Positions 1-7,248 of a stretch of 64,000 nucleotides of DNA are shown here, one piece after another (the first letter of the stretch is position 1; each line of letters starts with the position of its first letter). The position numbers were made by a program, and so were the translations under genes. The notes below the pieces were generated by a model. It worked only from the letters and a program-made list of their open reading frames with translations. It was not told the DNA's origin and did not search any database. Source of the DNA: [Scytonema hofmanni] UTEX 2349 (GTDB lineage Bacteria > Cyanobacteriota > Cyanobacteriia > Cyanobacteriales > Nostocaceae); assembly GCF_000582685.1 (NCBI RefSeq), contig NZ_KK073768.1, positions 318,993 to 382,992 of the forward strand. The letters are read 5' to 3'.

Positions 1-85
1 TCCCTCTCCTTACCAAGGAGAGGGAAAGATTTTAGCGTAGCTAAAAGCAAGGGTGAGGTTTTTCCGATTTGTGTGTACACTATAG
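1..85. repeat. Dispersed repeat, copy A
   Basis: Non-coding stretch made of a hairpin-rich repeat: CTCTCCTT...AAGGAGAG, then an AGCTAAAA-rich palindrome, then GGGTGAGGTTT and GTGTGTACAC. A closely related copy lies at about 38926-39003, there inside an open reading frame. It is an interspersed cyanobacterial-type repeat with no evident coding capacity. Confidence 0.7.
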
Positions 86-115
86 CCTTGAAGCAGGATT
101 AATTCCTACCCTTTC

Positions 116-445
116 CTAATAATCTCCACGTTGCGCTTTATTGCGAGCGAGTTGTTGCTCAATTTCGCTACGTTCGTAATCTTCTGCACCTAAAGAGCGT
201 TTTAGGGGGTTGTTGGTTAGTTCTGAGCCAAAACGCTTCAGCATTTCCACGGGATCTTTTTGTCTAATTCCAGTTCCCAAATCCTTGGGAATGACTTCTG
301 CTGCACGCTTACCGCTCTCGATATAATCATTAGCGCTTTCTGCTTGAGCAGAAGCGGGTAAACTAGTTAAGAAGACTAAACCAGCTAAAAATGCGATCGC
401 TATTGTACGACGCAATTGATTAAATATTTTGTTGAATGATAACAT
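116..445 (-). CDS. Small secreted protein of unknown function
   Basis: A 109-residue protein. Residues about 12-35 form a Sec-type signal peptide: basic n-region (RR), hydrophobic core (AIAFLAGLVFLTSL) and likely cleavage after ASA or AQA. The mature part is about 75 charged, hydrophilic residues with no cysteine, so it is probably a periplasmic or thylakoid-lumen protein. It resembles a class of short cyanobacterial exported proteins without assigned function; I do not recognise a catalytic motif. A GAGAGGGAAATT stretch lies just upstream of the ATG and could serve as ribosome binding site. It stands alone, followed by repeats on both sides. Confidence 0.7.
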   Translation of the reverse strand: MLSFNKIFNQLRRTIAIAFLAGLVFLTSLPASAQAESANDYIESGKRAAEVIPKDLGTGIRQKDPVEMLKRFGSELTNNPLKRSLGAEDYERSEIEQQLARNKAQRGDY

Positions 446-697
446 TGGCGAATTTCCCTCTCATTTTTAGTCCAAACGCTTGAATGTTAAGAAATTCTTG
501 TCATGCGATCGTCTTCCTGTGGTAATGTTACATATCTATATCAAAAGTAAGGGGAAGGAGGGGAACGTAGTTCAAAGACTCATCGACGAGTATATAGCGC
601 TTCTCGTTTGAATCAAGTACAGATTTATCTGCGTCCATCTGCGTACATCTGCGTTTCCTTAATTCTTTGATGTATTGCACCCAACTGATAACCGCTA
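446..697. other. Intergenic region with an isolated repeat half-unit
   Basis: No supported gene. Around 569-592 there is a single isolated copy of the AAAGACTCATCGACGAGTAT half-unit that is tandemly amplified at 699-1018. The segment TCTGCGTCCATCTGCGTACA at 630-650 is a degenerate TCTGCGT short tandem repeat, a type found widely in cyanobacterial genomes. Confidence 0.5.
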
Positions 698-698
698 T

Positions 699-1018
699 AA
701 AAGACTCTCCAATCTCCTTCAAAGACTCATCGACGAGTATAAAAGACTCTCCAATCTCCTTCAAAGACTCATCGACGAGTATAAAAGACTCTCCAATCTC
801 CTTCAAAGACTCATCAACGAGTATCAAAGACTCTCCAATCTAGTTCAAAGACTCATCGACGAGTATCAAAGACTCTCCAATCTAGTTCAAAGACTCATCA
901 ACGAGTATCAAAGACTCTCCAATCTCTTTCAAAGACTCATCAACGAGTATCAAAGACTCTCCAATCTCCTTCAAAGACTCATCAACGAGTATCAAAGACT
1001 CTCCAATCTCCTTTAAAG
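699..1018. repeat. 42-bp tandem repeat array (about 7.6 units)
   Basis: Tandem array with period 42 bp. Each unit consists of two 21-bp halves, both starting AAAGACTC. The units differ by a few substitutions (CTCC/TAGT/CTCT, CATCGACG/CATCAACG). On the plus strand the array lies in an open frame giving the 14-residue repeat YKRLSNLLQRLIDE, an amphipathic heptad pattern; on the minus strand it is also open as ILVDESLKEIGESF. Because 42 is divisible by three, an open frame through the array is expected if one unit lacks stops. No ribosome binding site or convincing start precedes it, so I treat it as a repeat rather than a gene. Confidence 0.85.
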
Positions 1019-1021
1019 ACT

Positions 1022-1222
1022 CTCGCCAGATTAAATATGAAACCCTATTCTCATATTAGTCCGCGCAGGCGGACTTTGTTTGTGTAGTCGCGATTTTAAT
1101 CATCGGGGCTTCTTTTATTACTCGCCAGATTAAATATGAAACCCCATTTTCATATTAGTCCGCGCAGGCGGACTTTGTTTGTGTAGCCGCGATTTTAATC
1201 GTCGGGGCTTCTTTTATTACTC
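1022..1222. repeat. Two 99-bp direct repeats
   Basis: Two adjacent copies of a 99-bp sequence start at 1022 and 1121, beginning CTCGCCAGATTAAATATGAA and containing the palindrome GTCCGCGCAGGCGGAC. They differ at about six positions. A degenerate related copy occurs near 50767-50852 (AGCCTGCGTAGGCAGACTTT, then TGTAGGGCTTCT). This is a dispersed cyanobacterial repeat family; the copy pair here is a recent tandem duplication. Confidence 0.85.
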
Positions 1223-1633
1223 TGCGTTACTCTGCGCTTACCTTTGCGCTCCTCTGCGTTGAAAAACGCTACGAATTTATGCAAAGCTGTACAAAGTAGA
1301 TAAATTAAATCAAATATAAAACCACCCTTGTGTATTCCCGCCAAAAGCACAGCACCTCAAACCATAAATGATATGTTAAACTTTGTTATAGCTCAGAGAG
1401 ATATTATACCAATCCCAACAACCGCCTCAGAATGAATTCTGAGGCTAATAGCTAAAGTCTTCTAAAGAAGACTGAACAACGATTTTAGTCCATTTCAATG
1501 GACTTTAGCTATTAGCCCGAAATTTATTTCAGGGCGAGCGATGGTGCTAATCGAGAATGCTGTAAGATATCAGTGATAACGCACCCTCCCCCACTCCCCC
1601 ACTCCCCCCCTCCTCCCCTCCTCCTAACTACTC
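1223..1633. other. Repeat-filled region upstream of the Roc-COR-CHAT gene
   Basis: No gene supported. It contains TCTGCGTTACTCTGCGCTTA-type short repeats (1221-1262), an AT-rich stretch (1262-1400), a nested palindromic repeat (1431-1535) and a C-rich tract (1583-1625) directly upstream of the start codon at 1634. Confidence 0.6.
1431..1535. repeat. Cloverleaf-like nested palindromic repeat
   Basis: A perfect hairpin CCTCAGAATGAATTCTGAGG is followed by an outer stem, GGCTAATAGCTAA at 1442-1454 pairing with TTAGCTATTAGCC at 1505-1517. The outer stem encloses two further hairpins: AGTCTTC-TAAA-GAAGACT and AGTCCATT-TC-AATGGACT. A third small hairpin built on CCCGAAAT/ATTTCAGGG follows. The arrangement resembles a mobile palindromic repeat and can fold as a multi-branch structure in single-stranded form. 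Confidence 0.7.
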
Positions 1634-4600
1634 ATGACCGAGAAAGAACTGCTACAGCTAATTGAACAAGCTGCCACAGAAGGGGCAACCGAATTAGACC
1701 TCTCTGGCAAAGACTTGACAGCTTTACCGGCATCTATTGGTAAGCTGACTCAACTCAAAAAGCTGATTCTCGGCAAATACAAATATGATCAAGACGGTGA
1801 TATCGTCGGTACTATCGGGAACAACCTGAGCGTTTTACCTGCGGAAATTGGATTACTTAATCATCTGGAAGTACTTCAGGTTATTGATAATAACTTAACC
1901 AGTCTGCCACAGGAATTTGGACAACTCACCAATTTACAATCGCTCGACCTCAGCAGCAATCAACTGAGCAGTCTGCCACAGGAATTTGGACAACTCACCA
2001 ATTTACAATCGCTCGACCTCAGCAGCAATCAACTGAGCAGTCTGCCACAGGAATTTGGACAACTCACCAATTTACAATCGCTCGACCTCAGCAGCAATCA
2101 ACTGAGCAGTCTGCCACAGGAATTTGGACAACTCACCAATTTACAATCGCTCGACCTCAGCTTTAATCAACTGAGCAGTCTGCCACAGGAATTTGGACAA
2201 CTCACCAACTTACAATCGCTCAACCTCTACTACAATGAACTGAGCAGTCTGCCACAGGAATTTGTCCAACTCACCAACTTACAATCGCTCAACCTCAGCT
2301 TTAATCAACTGAGCAGTCTGCCACAGGAAATTGTCCAACTCACCAACTTACAATCGCTCGACTTCACCAGAAATCAACTGAGCAGTCTGCCACAGGAAAT
2401 TGTCCAACTCACCAACTTACAATCGCTCGACCTCAGCTTTAATCAACTGAGCAGTCTGCCACAGGAAATTGTCCAACTCACCAACTTACAAACGCTCGAC
2501 TTCACCAGAAATCAACTGAGCAGTCTGCCACAGGAAATTGTCCAACTCACCAACTTACAAACGCTCGACCTCCGCTACAATGAACTGAGCAGTCTGCCAC
2601 CGGAAATTGTCCAACTCACCAACTTACAAACGCTCGACCTCCGCTACAATGAACTGAGCAGTCTGCCACCGGAAATTGTCCAACTCACCAACTTACAAAC
2701 GCTCAACCTCAACAGAAATAAACTGAGCAATCTGCCACCGGAAATTGTCCAACTCACCAATTTACAATCGCTCAACCTCAGCGACAATCAACTGAGCAAT
2801 CTGCCACCGGAAATTGGACAACTCACCAATTTACAATCGCTCAACCTCAACAGAAATAAACTGAGCAGTCTGCCACAGGAAATTGTCCAACTCACCAATT
2901 TACAATCGCTCAACCTCAGCAGAAATAAACTGAGCAATCTGCCACCGGAAATTGGACAACTCACCAATTTACAATCGCTCAACCTCAGCGACAATCAACT
3001 GAGCAGTCTGCCACAGGAAATTGTCCAACTCACCAATTTACAATCGCTCAACCTCAGCGACAATCAACTGAGCAGTCTGCCACAGGAATTTGGACAACTC
3101 ACCAATTTACAATCGCTCGACCTCAGCGACAATCAACTGAGCAGTCTGCCAGAGGAATTTGGACAACTCACCAATTTACAATCGCTCGACCTCAGCGACA
3201 ATCAACTGAGCAGTCTGCCAGAGGAATTTGGACAACTCCAAAAACTCGAATATCTGGATTTGCGTAGAAACCCAATCCCCATTCCACCTGAGATTTTGGG
3301 AGCAAAGGATTTGTCTAAAAATCCTGGGGATGTAAGCGAAATTCTCGATTTCTATTTCCGAGTGCAAGATCCCAACGAAACTGAACTTATCTACGAAGCA
3401 AAATTCTTAATTATTGGTGAAGGAGGAGCCGGTAAAACTTCTTTGGCAAAGAAAATTGAAAACGAAAGCTACAAACTCCAGTCGGATGAGAAATCAACCG
3501 AAGGCATTGAGGTCATCCGCTGGGACTTCACACTCCCCAACGGAAAAGACTTTCGCGTCAATATTTGGGATTTTGGGGGACAGGAAATCTACCACCAAAC
3601 CCACCAGTTTTTTCTGACAGAACGTTCCCTTTATGCTTTAGTGGCAGATAACCGCAAAGAAAACACTGACTTTTATTGGTGGTTGAAAGTTGTGGAACTG
3701 TTGAGTGACAAGAGTCCAGTTCTCATCATCAAAAACGAAAAACAAGACCGTGAGTGTGAAATAAGCGAGCGATCCTTGCGAGGAGAATTTACTAATTTAA
3801 AAGAAGTTCTGGCAACTAACTTAGACACCAATCGTGGTTTATCAGAGATAAAAGATGCCATTCAACTTTACATCAGCAACCTTCCCCACATCAATATACC
3901 TTTGCCCAAAGTCTGGGTTAGAGTCCGTTCTGCCTTAGAAAACGACTCCCGCAACTATATTAATGTAGAAGAATACTGCCAACTTTGCCGAGTCAATCAT
4001 TTAACAGACCGTAAAGATATGCTACGGCTAAGTCGCTATCTCCACGACCTCGGTGTTTGTCTTCACTTCCAAGACGATCCTACACTTAAACATTACATCA
4101 TCCTGAAACCGGAATGGGGAACCACTGCTGTCTACAAAGTATTAGACAATAAAACCGTCAGGCAAAATCTGGGACGTTTTACCAAAGAGAATCTTTCTGA
4201 TATCTGGCAGGACAGCGAATATGCTGATATGCAAGATGAACTGCTGCAACTAATGATCCGGTTTAAACTTTGCTACCCAATTCCTTATAGTGCCGGCAAC
4301 TATATTGCACCGCAACTACTCGATATCAACCAACCCGACTACATCTGGGAGAAATCCCATAATTTAATTTTGCGCTACAAATACGATTTTATGCCCAAGG
4401 GTATGCTCACCCGCTTCATTGTTGAGACACATCCTTGGATTGAACAGCAAAACCTCGTTTGGAAAAGCGGTGTTGTCCTTAACAAAGACCAAACTCGCGT
4501 CGAAGTCATTGAAGACTACAATCAAAAAGAAATTAAAATCCGTGTAGCCGGAAATCGCAAGAAAGAATTGCTCGCAGTCGTCACTCACGAACTCGACAAA

Positions 4601-5959
4601 ATCCACAACTCTTTTGAGCGTTTGCAGTATAACACTCTAGTTCCCTGTAACTGCAAAGATTGTGAAGGCAGTCTCACACCTTATTCCTACCCTCTGGATA
4701 ATTTGTATAAGCGCTTGAAAGCTGGTCGATATCAGATTGAGTGCGAGGAGAGCTATGAAAGCGTCGATGTCCGCAGGCTAATTGATGATGTCAATCTGCA
4801 ACCCGTGGAAGCAGAACAAAAACTTAATTCCCCAACTTCACCCCTACAAGACGAACTGTCTAAGGCGAAAGATAATTCACTTAAAAATCAAACTACCATG
4901 AATTACCACGATTTTCAAATATTAGTTAACAAAGACAACAAAATTCGCGCTTCCTCAGAACAAGGTGACGAGTCGGGTGAATTGCGGTTGGAGATGAACA
5001 GAATTAAGCAGACATTGAAACTGATTGAACATCAAGTTAAAGATGCCGATTTACTCAAAGGACTAGGTAACGAACTCTACCAAGCACTTTTCCCCCCCAA
5101 AATTCACGGTCAATTGCGTGCTACAATAGCAGGCGCACAAGCAAATGGTTACGCTGTACGCTTGCGCTTGGTGTTTGACTCCCCAGAACTAGCCGCGCTC
5201 CCGTGGGAATTCCTCTACGATGAGGCAACCAACACCTTTTTAGCAAACAACACCCAAACCGCGCTCTCTCGTTATATTGACGTTCCCCTCCAAAAGCGCG
5301 ACCTCCAAACCGCTACCCTCCCGCTGAAAATCTTGCTAGTCATCTCCAGTCCCACTGACATGCGTCCCTTGGACGTTGACACCGAAGCAAAGCTAATCCG
5401 GGAAGCACTGGAAAAACACATAGACGCTGGACTAATTGAGTTAGATGTGCTAGAAGCAGCCACCATCCGCAACATCGACCAAAAGCTGTGCGAAAAGGCT
5501 TACAATGTCTTTCACTTCATCGGTCATGGTATCTTTGAAAACAATAAAGGCTTTATTGCCCTAGTAGATAACAATGGCAAAGCCAAACTCTTAGATGATG
5601 AAAATTTCGCCAACTTCTTTTTAGGCAACCAGAAGGTGGGATTAGCTGTCCTAAATTCCTGTGAAGGTACGGGAATGTCTGACCAGCAAGTATTTGCAGG
5701 TATAGCACCAAACCTCGTGCGTCGGGGAATACCCGCAGTAGTAGCGATGCAATATCCTATCTTTGACCGCACTGCCAAGCTTTTTGCGGACAAATTTTAC
5801 CGCACCCTTGCACTCGGCTACCCTGTAGACGCAGCCATCCAGACAACCCGCAATGCTATTTCTATGGAAATCGGACTCGATAAGCCTGACTTTGCCACAC
5901 CAGTGCTTTATATGCGAGCTAAAGATGGTATTATCTTAAATGGTTTAAAGAGTATTTGA
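1634..5959 (+). CDS. LRR-Roc-COR-CHAT protein (bacterial Roco GTPase fused to a caspase-like protease)
   Basis: A 1441-residue multidomain protein. Residues 1-88 hold two irregular leucine-rich repeats. Residues 89-548 are 20 exact-length 23-residue LRRs of the SLPxEhxQLTNLQxLxLxxNxL type. A Roc GTPase domain follows: P-loop GEGGAGKTS at 595-603, switch WDFGGQE at 645-651 and a KNEKQD G4-like motif. A COR dimerisation region (about 760-1080) contains a CNCKDC cysteine cluster. The C-terminal CHAT domain (about 1100-1435) carries the predicted catalytic pair His1298 (FHFIGHG) and Cys1343 (LNSCEG). In known Roco proteins GTP state and COR dimerisation control an effector; CHAT domains are caspase-like peptidases. 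The inferred role is ligand-triggered proteolytic signalling, defence or cell death. No partner gene is adjacent. Translation starts at the ATG after a C-rich tract without a Shine-Dalgarno sequence. Confidence 0.93.
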   Translation: MTEKELLQLIEQAATEGATELDLSGKDLTALPASIGKLTQLKKLILGKYKYDQDGDIVGTIGNNLSVLPAEIGLLNHLEVLQVIDNNLTSLPQEFGQLTNLQSLDLSSNQLSSLPQEFGQLTNLQSLDLSSNQLSSLPQEFGQLTNLQSLDLSSNQLSSLPQEFGQLTNLQSLDLSFNQLSSLPQEFGQLTNLQSLNLYYNELSSLPQEFVQLTNLQSLNLSFNQLSSLPQEIVQLTNLQSLDFTRNQLSSLPQEIVQLTNLQSLDLSFNQLSSLPQEIVQLTNLQTLDFTRNQLSSLPQEIVQLTNLQTLDLRYNELSSLPPEIVQLTNLQTLDLRYNELSSLPPEIVQLTNLQTLNLNRNKLSNLPPEIVQLTNLQSLNLSDNQLSNLPPEIGQLTNLQSLNLNRNKLSSLPQEIVQLTNLQSLNLSRNKLSNLPPEIGQLTNLQSLNLSDNQLSSLPQEIVQLTNLQSLNLSDNQLSSLPQEFGQLTNLQSLDLSDNQLSSLPEEFGQLTNLQSLDLSDNQLSSLPEEFGQLQKLEYLDLRRNPIPIPPEILGAKDLSKNPGDVSEILDFYFRVQDPNETELIYEAKFLIIGEGGAGKTSLAKKIENESYKLQSDEKSTEGIEVIRWDFTLPNGKDFRVNIWDFGGQEIYHQTHQFFLTERSLYALVADNRKENTDFYWWLKVVELLSDKSPVLIIKNEKQDRECEISERSLRGEFTNLKEVLATNLDTNRGLSEIKDAIQLYISNLPHINIPLPKVWVRVRSALENDSRNYINVEEYCQLCRVNHLTDRKDMLRLSRYLHDLGVCLHFQDDPTLKHYIILKPEWGTTAVYKVLDNKTVRQNLGRFTKENLSDIWQDSEYADMQDELLQLMIRFKLCYPIPYSAGNYIAPQLLDINQPDYIWEKSHNLILRYKYDFMPKGMLTRFIVETHPWIEQQNLVWKSGVVLNKDQTRVEVIEDYNQKEIKIRVAGNRKKELLAVVTHELDKIHNSFERLQYNTLVPCNCKDCEGSLTPYSYPLDNLYKRLKAGRYQIECEESYESVDVRRLIDDVNLQPVEAEQKLNSPTSPLQDELSKAKDNSLKNQTTMNYHDFQILVNKDNKIRASSEQGDESGELRLEMNRIKQTLKLIEHQVKDADLLKGLGNELYQALFPPKIHGQLRATIAGAQANGYAVRLRLVFDSPELAALPWEFLYDEATNTFLANNTQTALSRYIDVPLQKRDLQTATLPLKILLVISSPTDMRPLDVDTEAKLIREALEKHIDAGLIELDVLEAATIRNIDQKLCEKAYNVFHFIGHGIFENNKGFIALVDNNGKAKLLDDENFANFFLGNQKVGLAVLNSCEGTGMSDQQVFAGIAPNLVRRGIPAVVAMQYPIFDRTAKLFADKFYRTLALGYPVDAAIQTTRNAISMEIGLDKPDFATPVLYMRAKDGIILNGLKSI
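1898..3277 (+). repeat. 20-unit, 69-bp LRR coding array
   Basis: Twenty consecutive 69-bp units with no length variation. Several, for example the first four and the last three, are identical or nearly identical at nucleotide level, including at synonymous sites. Variation is concentrated at the LxLxxN surface positions (SSN, SFN, YYN, TRN, RYN, NRN, SDN) and in the QEFG/QEIV/PEIV/PEIG segment. This pattern indicates recent unit duplication or gene conversion. Confidence 0.95.
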
Positions 5960-6026
5960 GCAATAAACGCCCAGTTTGCTGAGTCTGAAGAAAGCAAGTG
6001 AGCTTGCTCTGATATAGCTTGTGTCA
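5960..6026. other. Short spacer after the Roco gene
   Basis: No gene seen. The segment joins the Roc-COR-CHAT stop codon to the structured element that begins near 6027. Confidence 0.4.
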
Positions 6027-6374
6027 GAAACCCCACGGCTAAAGCCGGGGGCTTCAAAAAGCCCTAATCTGACCAGACTAAGTTCTTAACTGAACTACGT
6101 TAGAGGCAAGAGTTAAAGACCTACCAAGGAATGCGTAGCTAGTTCCTTGCTCTAGAACTGAACGATTAAACAGGCTTAACGGGGTTAAACCAGTGTCGTT
6201 TGGATAGTTACCGACCTCTAACATTGTCGAAGCTCACATTACTGGAGTAGCAAGGCGATTCCCGGCATATAGGGAAGTGGATAAGTACTACTCCTCTACT
6301 TATCCAGCCCCGCAAGGGGGACTGCGATTGAAATCGCCTGCACCTTACCCCCATGCATAAATGCAGGGGTTTCC
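6027..6374. mobile_element. Non-autonomous IS200/IS605-like element with structured, possibly omega-RNA-like right end
   Basis: No protein is encoded. The ends carry two matched hairpins, each with 4+4 stem pairs, a TAAA loop and one bulged A at the same position: CCCC-A-CGGC/GCCGGGGG at 6031-6051 and CCCC-A-TGCA/TGCAGGGG at 6349-6369. Imperfect subterminal hairpins with an extrahelical base are the recognition feature of IS200/IS605 transposases. The right part contains further stable hairpins: GGATAAGTA/TACTTATCC (6279-6305), CCCC-GCAA-GGGG (6308-6319) and GCGATT/AATCGC (6324-6337). That is the region where the guide RNA scaffold lies in tnpB-bearing elements. The TnpB link is inference; neither tnpA nor tnpB is in the window. 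Confidence 0.55.
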
Positions 6375-6520
6375 ACGGCGCGAGGAATTTGATGATTAGG
6401 AAAGGCTACAAGTAAATTATAGATGCGATCGCCCGTGATTGATTACAAGTTGAGTGCGATGTCTAACGACAAGCCGCGTTGCGTCTACGCGTTTAAGTTT
6501 TTGTGGAGTGCGATCGCTAT
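6375..6520. other. Intergenic region with HIP1 sites
   Basis: No gene seen. It contains two HIP1-type octamers (near 6426 and 6512) and lies downstream of the minus-strand toxin gene. Confidence 0.4.
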
Positions 6521-6811
6521 TCATTCTATACTTGGTGTAATTTCCTGTGAACCATGTATAACAGCAAGTACATCAATTTGTTCGGGTTTGATGTAATAGA
6601 TAATTCGATATGAACCTTCAATGACTTCCCGAATTTGCTCTGTTTCAAACTCTGGTACAATTCGACCAGATAGAGGGAAATTCGCAACCTGCTGCGAACG
6701 TTTGGTTATACGGTCAATAATCCTGGTTGCGTACCGAGGTGAATTCTGGGCAATGTAAGTATAAATTGCAGATAGGTTTTCAACGGCTGTTTCTGTCCAA
6801 AAAACTTTCAC
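6521..6811 (-). CDS. RelE/ParE-family toxin
   Basis: A 96-residue protein with the ParE/RelE fold signature: TETAVENLSAIYTYIAQ at the N terminus (helices alpha1-alpha2), PLSGRIVPEF in the centre, and IREVIEGSYRIIYYI followed by IDVLAVIHGSQ at the C terminus. Such toxins act on gyrase (ParE) or on ribosome-bound mRNA (RelE); the sequence alone does not decide which. The upstream gene overlaps its start by 4 bp, the usual antitoxin-first arrangement, so the two are probably co-translated. Confidence 0.9.
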   Translation of the reverse strand: MKVFWTETAVENLSAIYTYIAQNSPRYATRIIDRITKRSQQVANFPLSGRIVPEFETEQIREVIEGSYRIIYYIKPEQIDVLAVIHGSQEITPSIE

Positions 6812-6996
6812 TCTGGTAGTCCAAATTTTGCCCTAACTTCCTGTGCAGAAATTACTTTACCAGCTTGACTGTCAGCAAGTCCAGCTTCAACAACTTGCCT
6901 AACATAAATCTCATACATGAGGTCATCCCATGTTGAGTTAGCAGGTAATTTATCAATTAGCTTTCGAGCTTCTTCTTTAATATTGAGCTTTTCCAT
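6808..6996 (-). CDS. Antitoxin of the ParE/RelE-type pair
   Basis: A 62-residue acidic protein beginning MEKLNIKEEARKLIDKLP, followed by a TWDDLMYEIYVRQVVEAGLAD helix and a short tail ending KFGLPE. This is the common cyanobacterial antitoxin type found immediately upstream of ParE-like toxins. Identification rests mainly on position: it precedes the toxin and overlaps it by an ATGA-type 4-bp junction. It is expected to bind and neutralise the toxin and to autoregulate the promoter. Confidence 0.85.
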   Translation of the reverse strand: MEKLNIKEEARKLIDKLPANSTWDDLMYEIYVRQVVEAGLADSQAGKVISAQEVRAKFGLPE

Positions 6997-7078
6997 AGAG
7001 ATTACAGATAATTTGCTTTTTTATATTGTAGACTCAATGGGAATCGCATTTGGGTTTTGAAGAAGTTATTGCATCTGT

Positions 7079-7175
7079 AAAAGAACCCCACCCGCCTGTG
7101 GCACCCTCCCCGCAAGCGGGGAGGGTTGGGGAGGGGTTCTTCATCAATTATGAGTAGATTGCCCGGACATGATAT
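7079..7175. repeat. GC-rich palindromic repeat with CCGGACATGATAT end
   Basis: A long palindrome starting AAAAGAACCCC and ending GGGGTTCTT (centre CTCCCCGCAAGCGGGGAG). It is followed by a flank that ends CCCGGACATGATAT. A second copy at 19449-19572 has the same flank but the palindromic core in reverse orientation. It lies between the antitoxin gene and the 3' end of the aldolase gene, and could also act as a transcription barrier. Confidence 0.75.
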
Positions 7176-7248
7176 TAGTTGTTGTTTTTAATCAGGTTAT
7201 CCCAAGCAGAGAAAAGGGAAAGTTTTTTATTCTTTCCCTTTTGCCCTT

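Noticed and set aside
528..1016. Open frames on both strands of the 42-bp array as coiled-coil genes
   Set aside because: They follow from a stop-free unit whose length is divisible by three; no ribosome binding site or plausible start was seen, and both strands are equally open.
2788..2994. Minus-strand frame inside the LRR region
   Set aside because: It is the antisense of the 69-bp repeats and only reflects their periodicity.
6027..6374. CRISPR-like or tRNA-like element
   Set aside because: No repeat-spacer pattern and no tRNA T-loop or anticodon arm; the hairpins fit an IS200/IS605-type end better.
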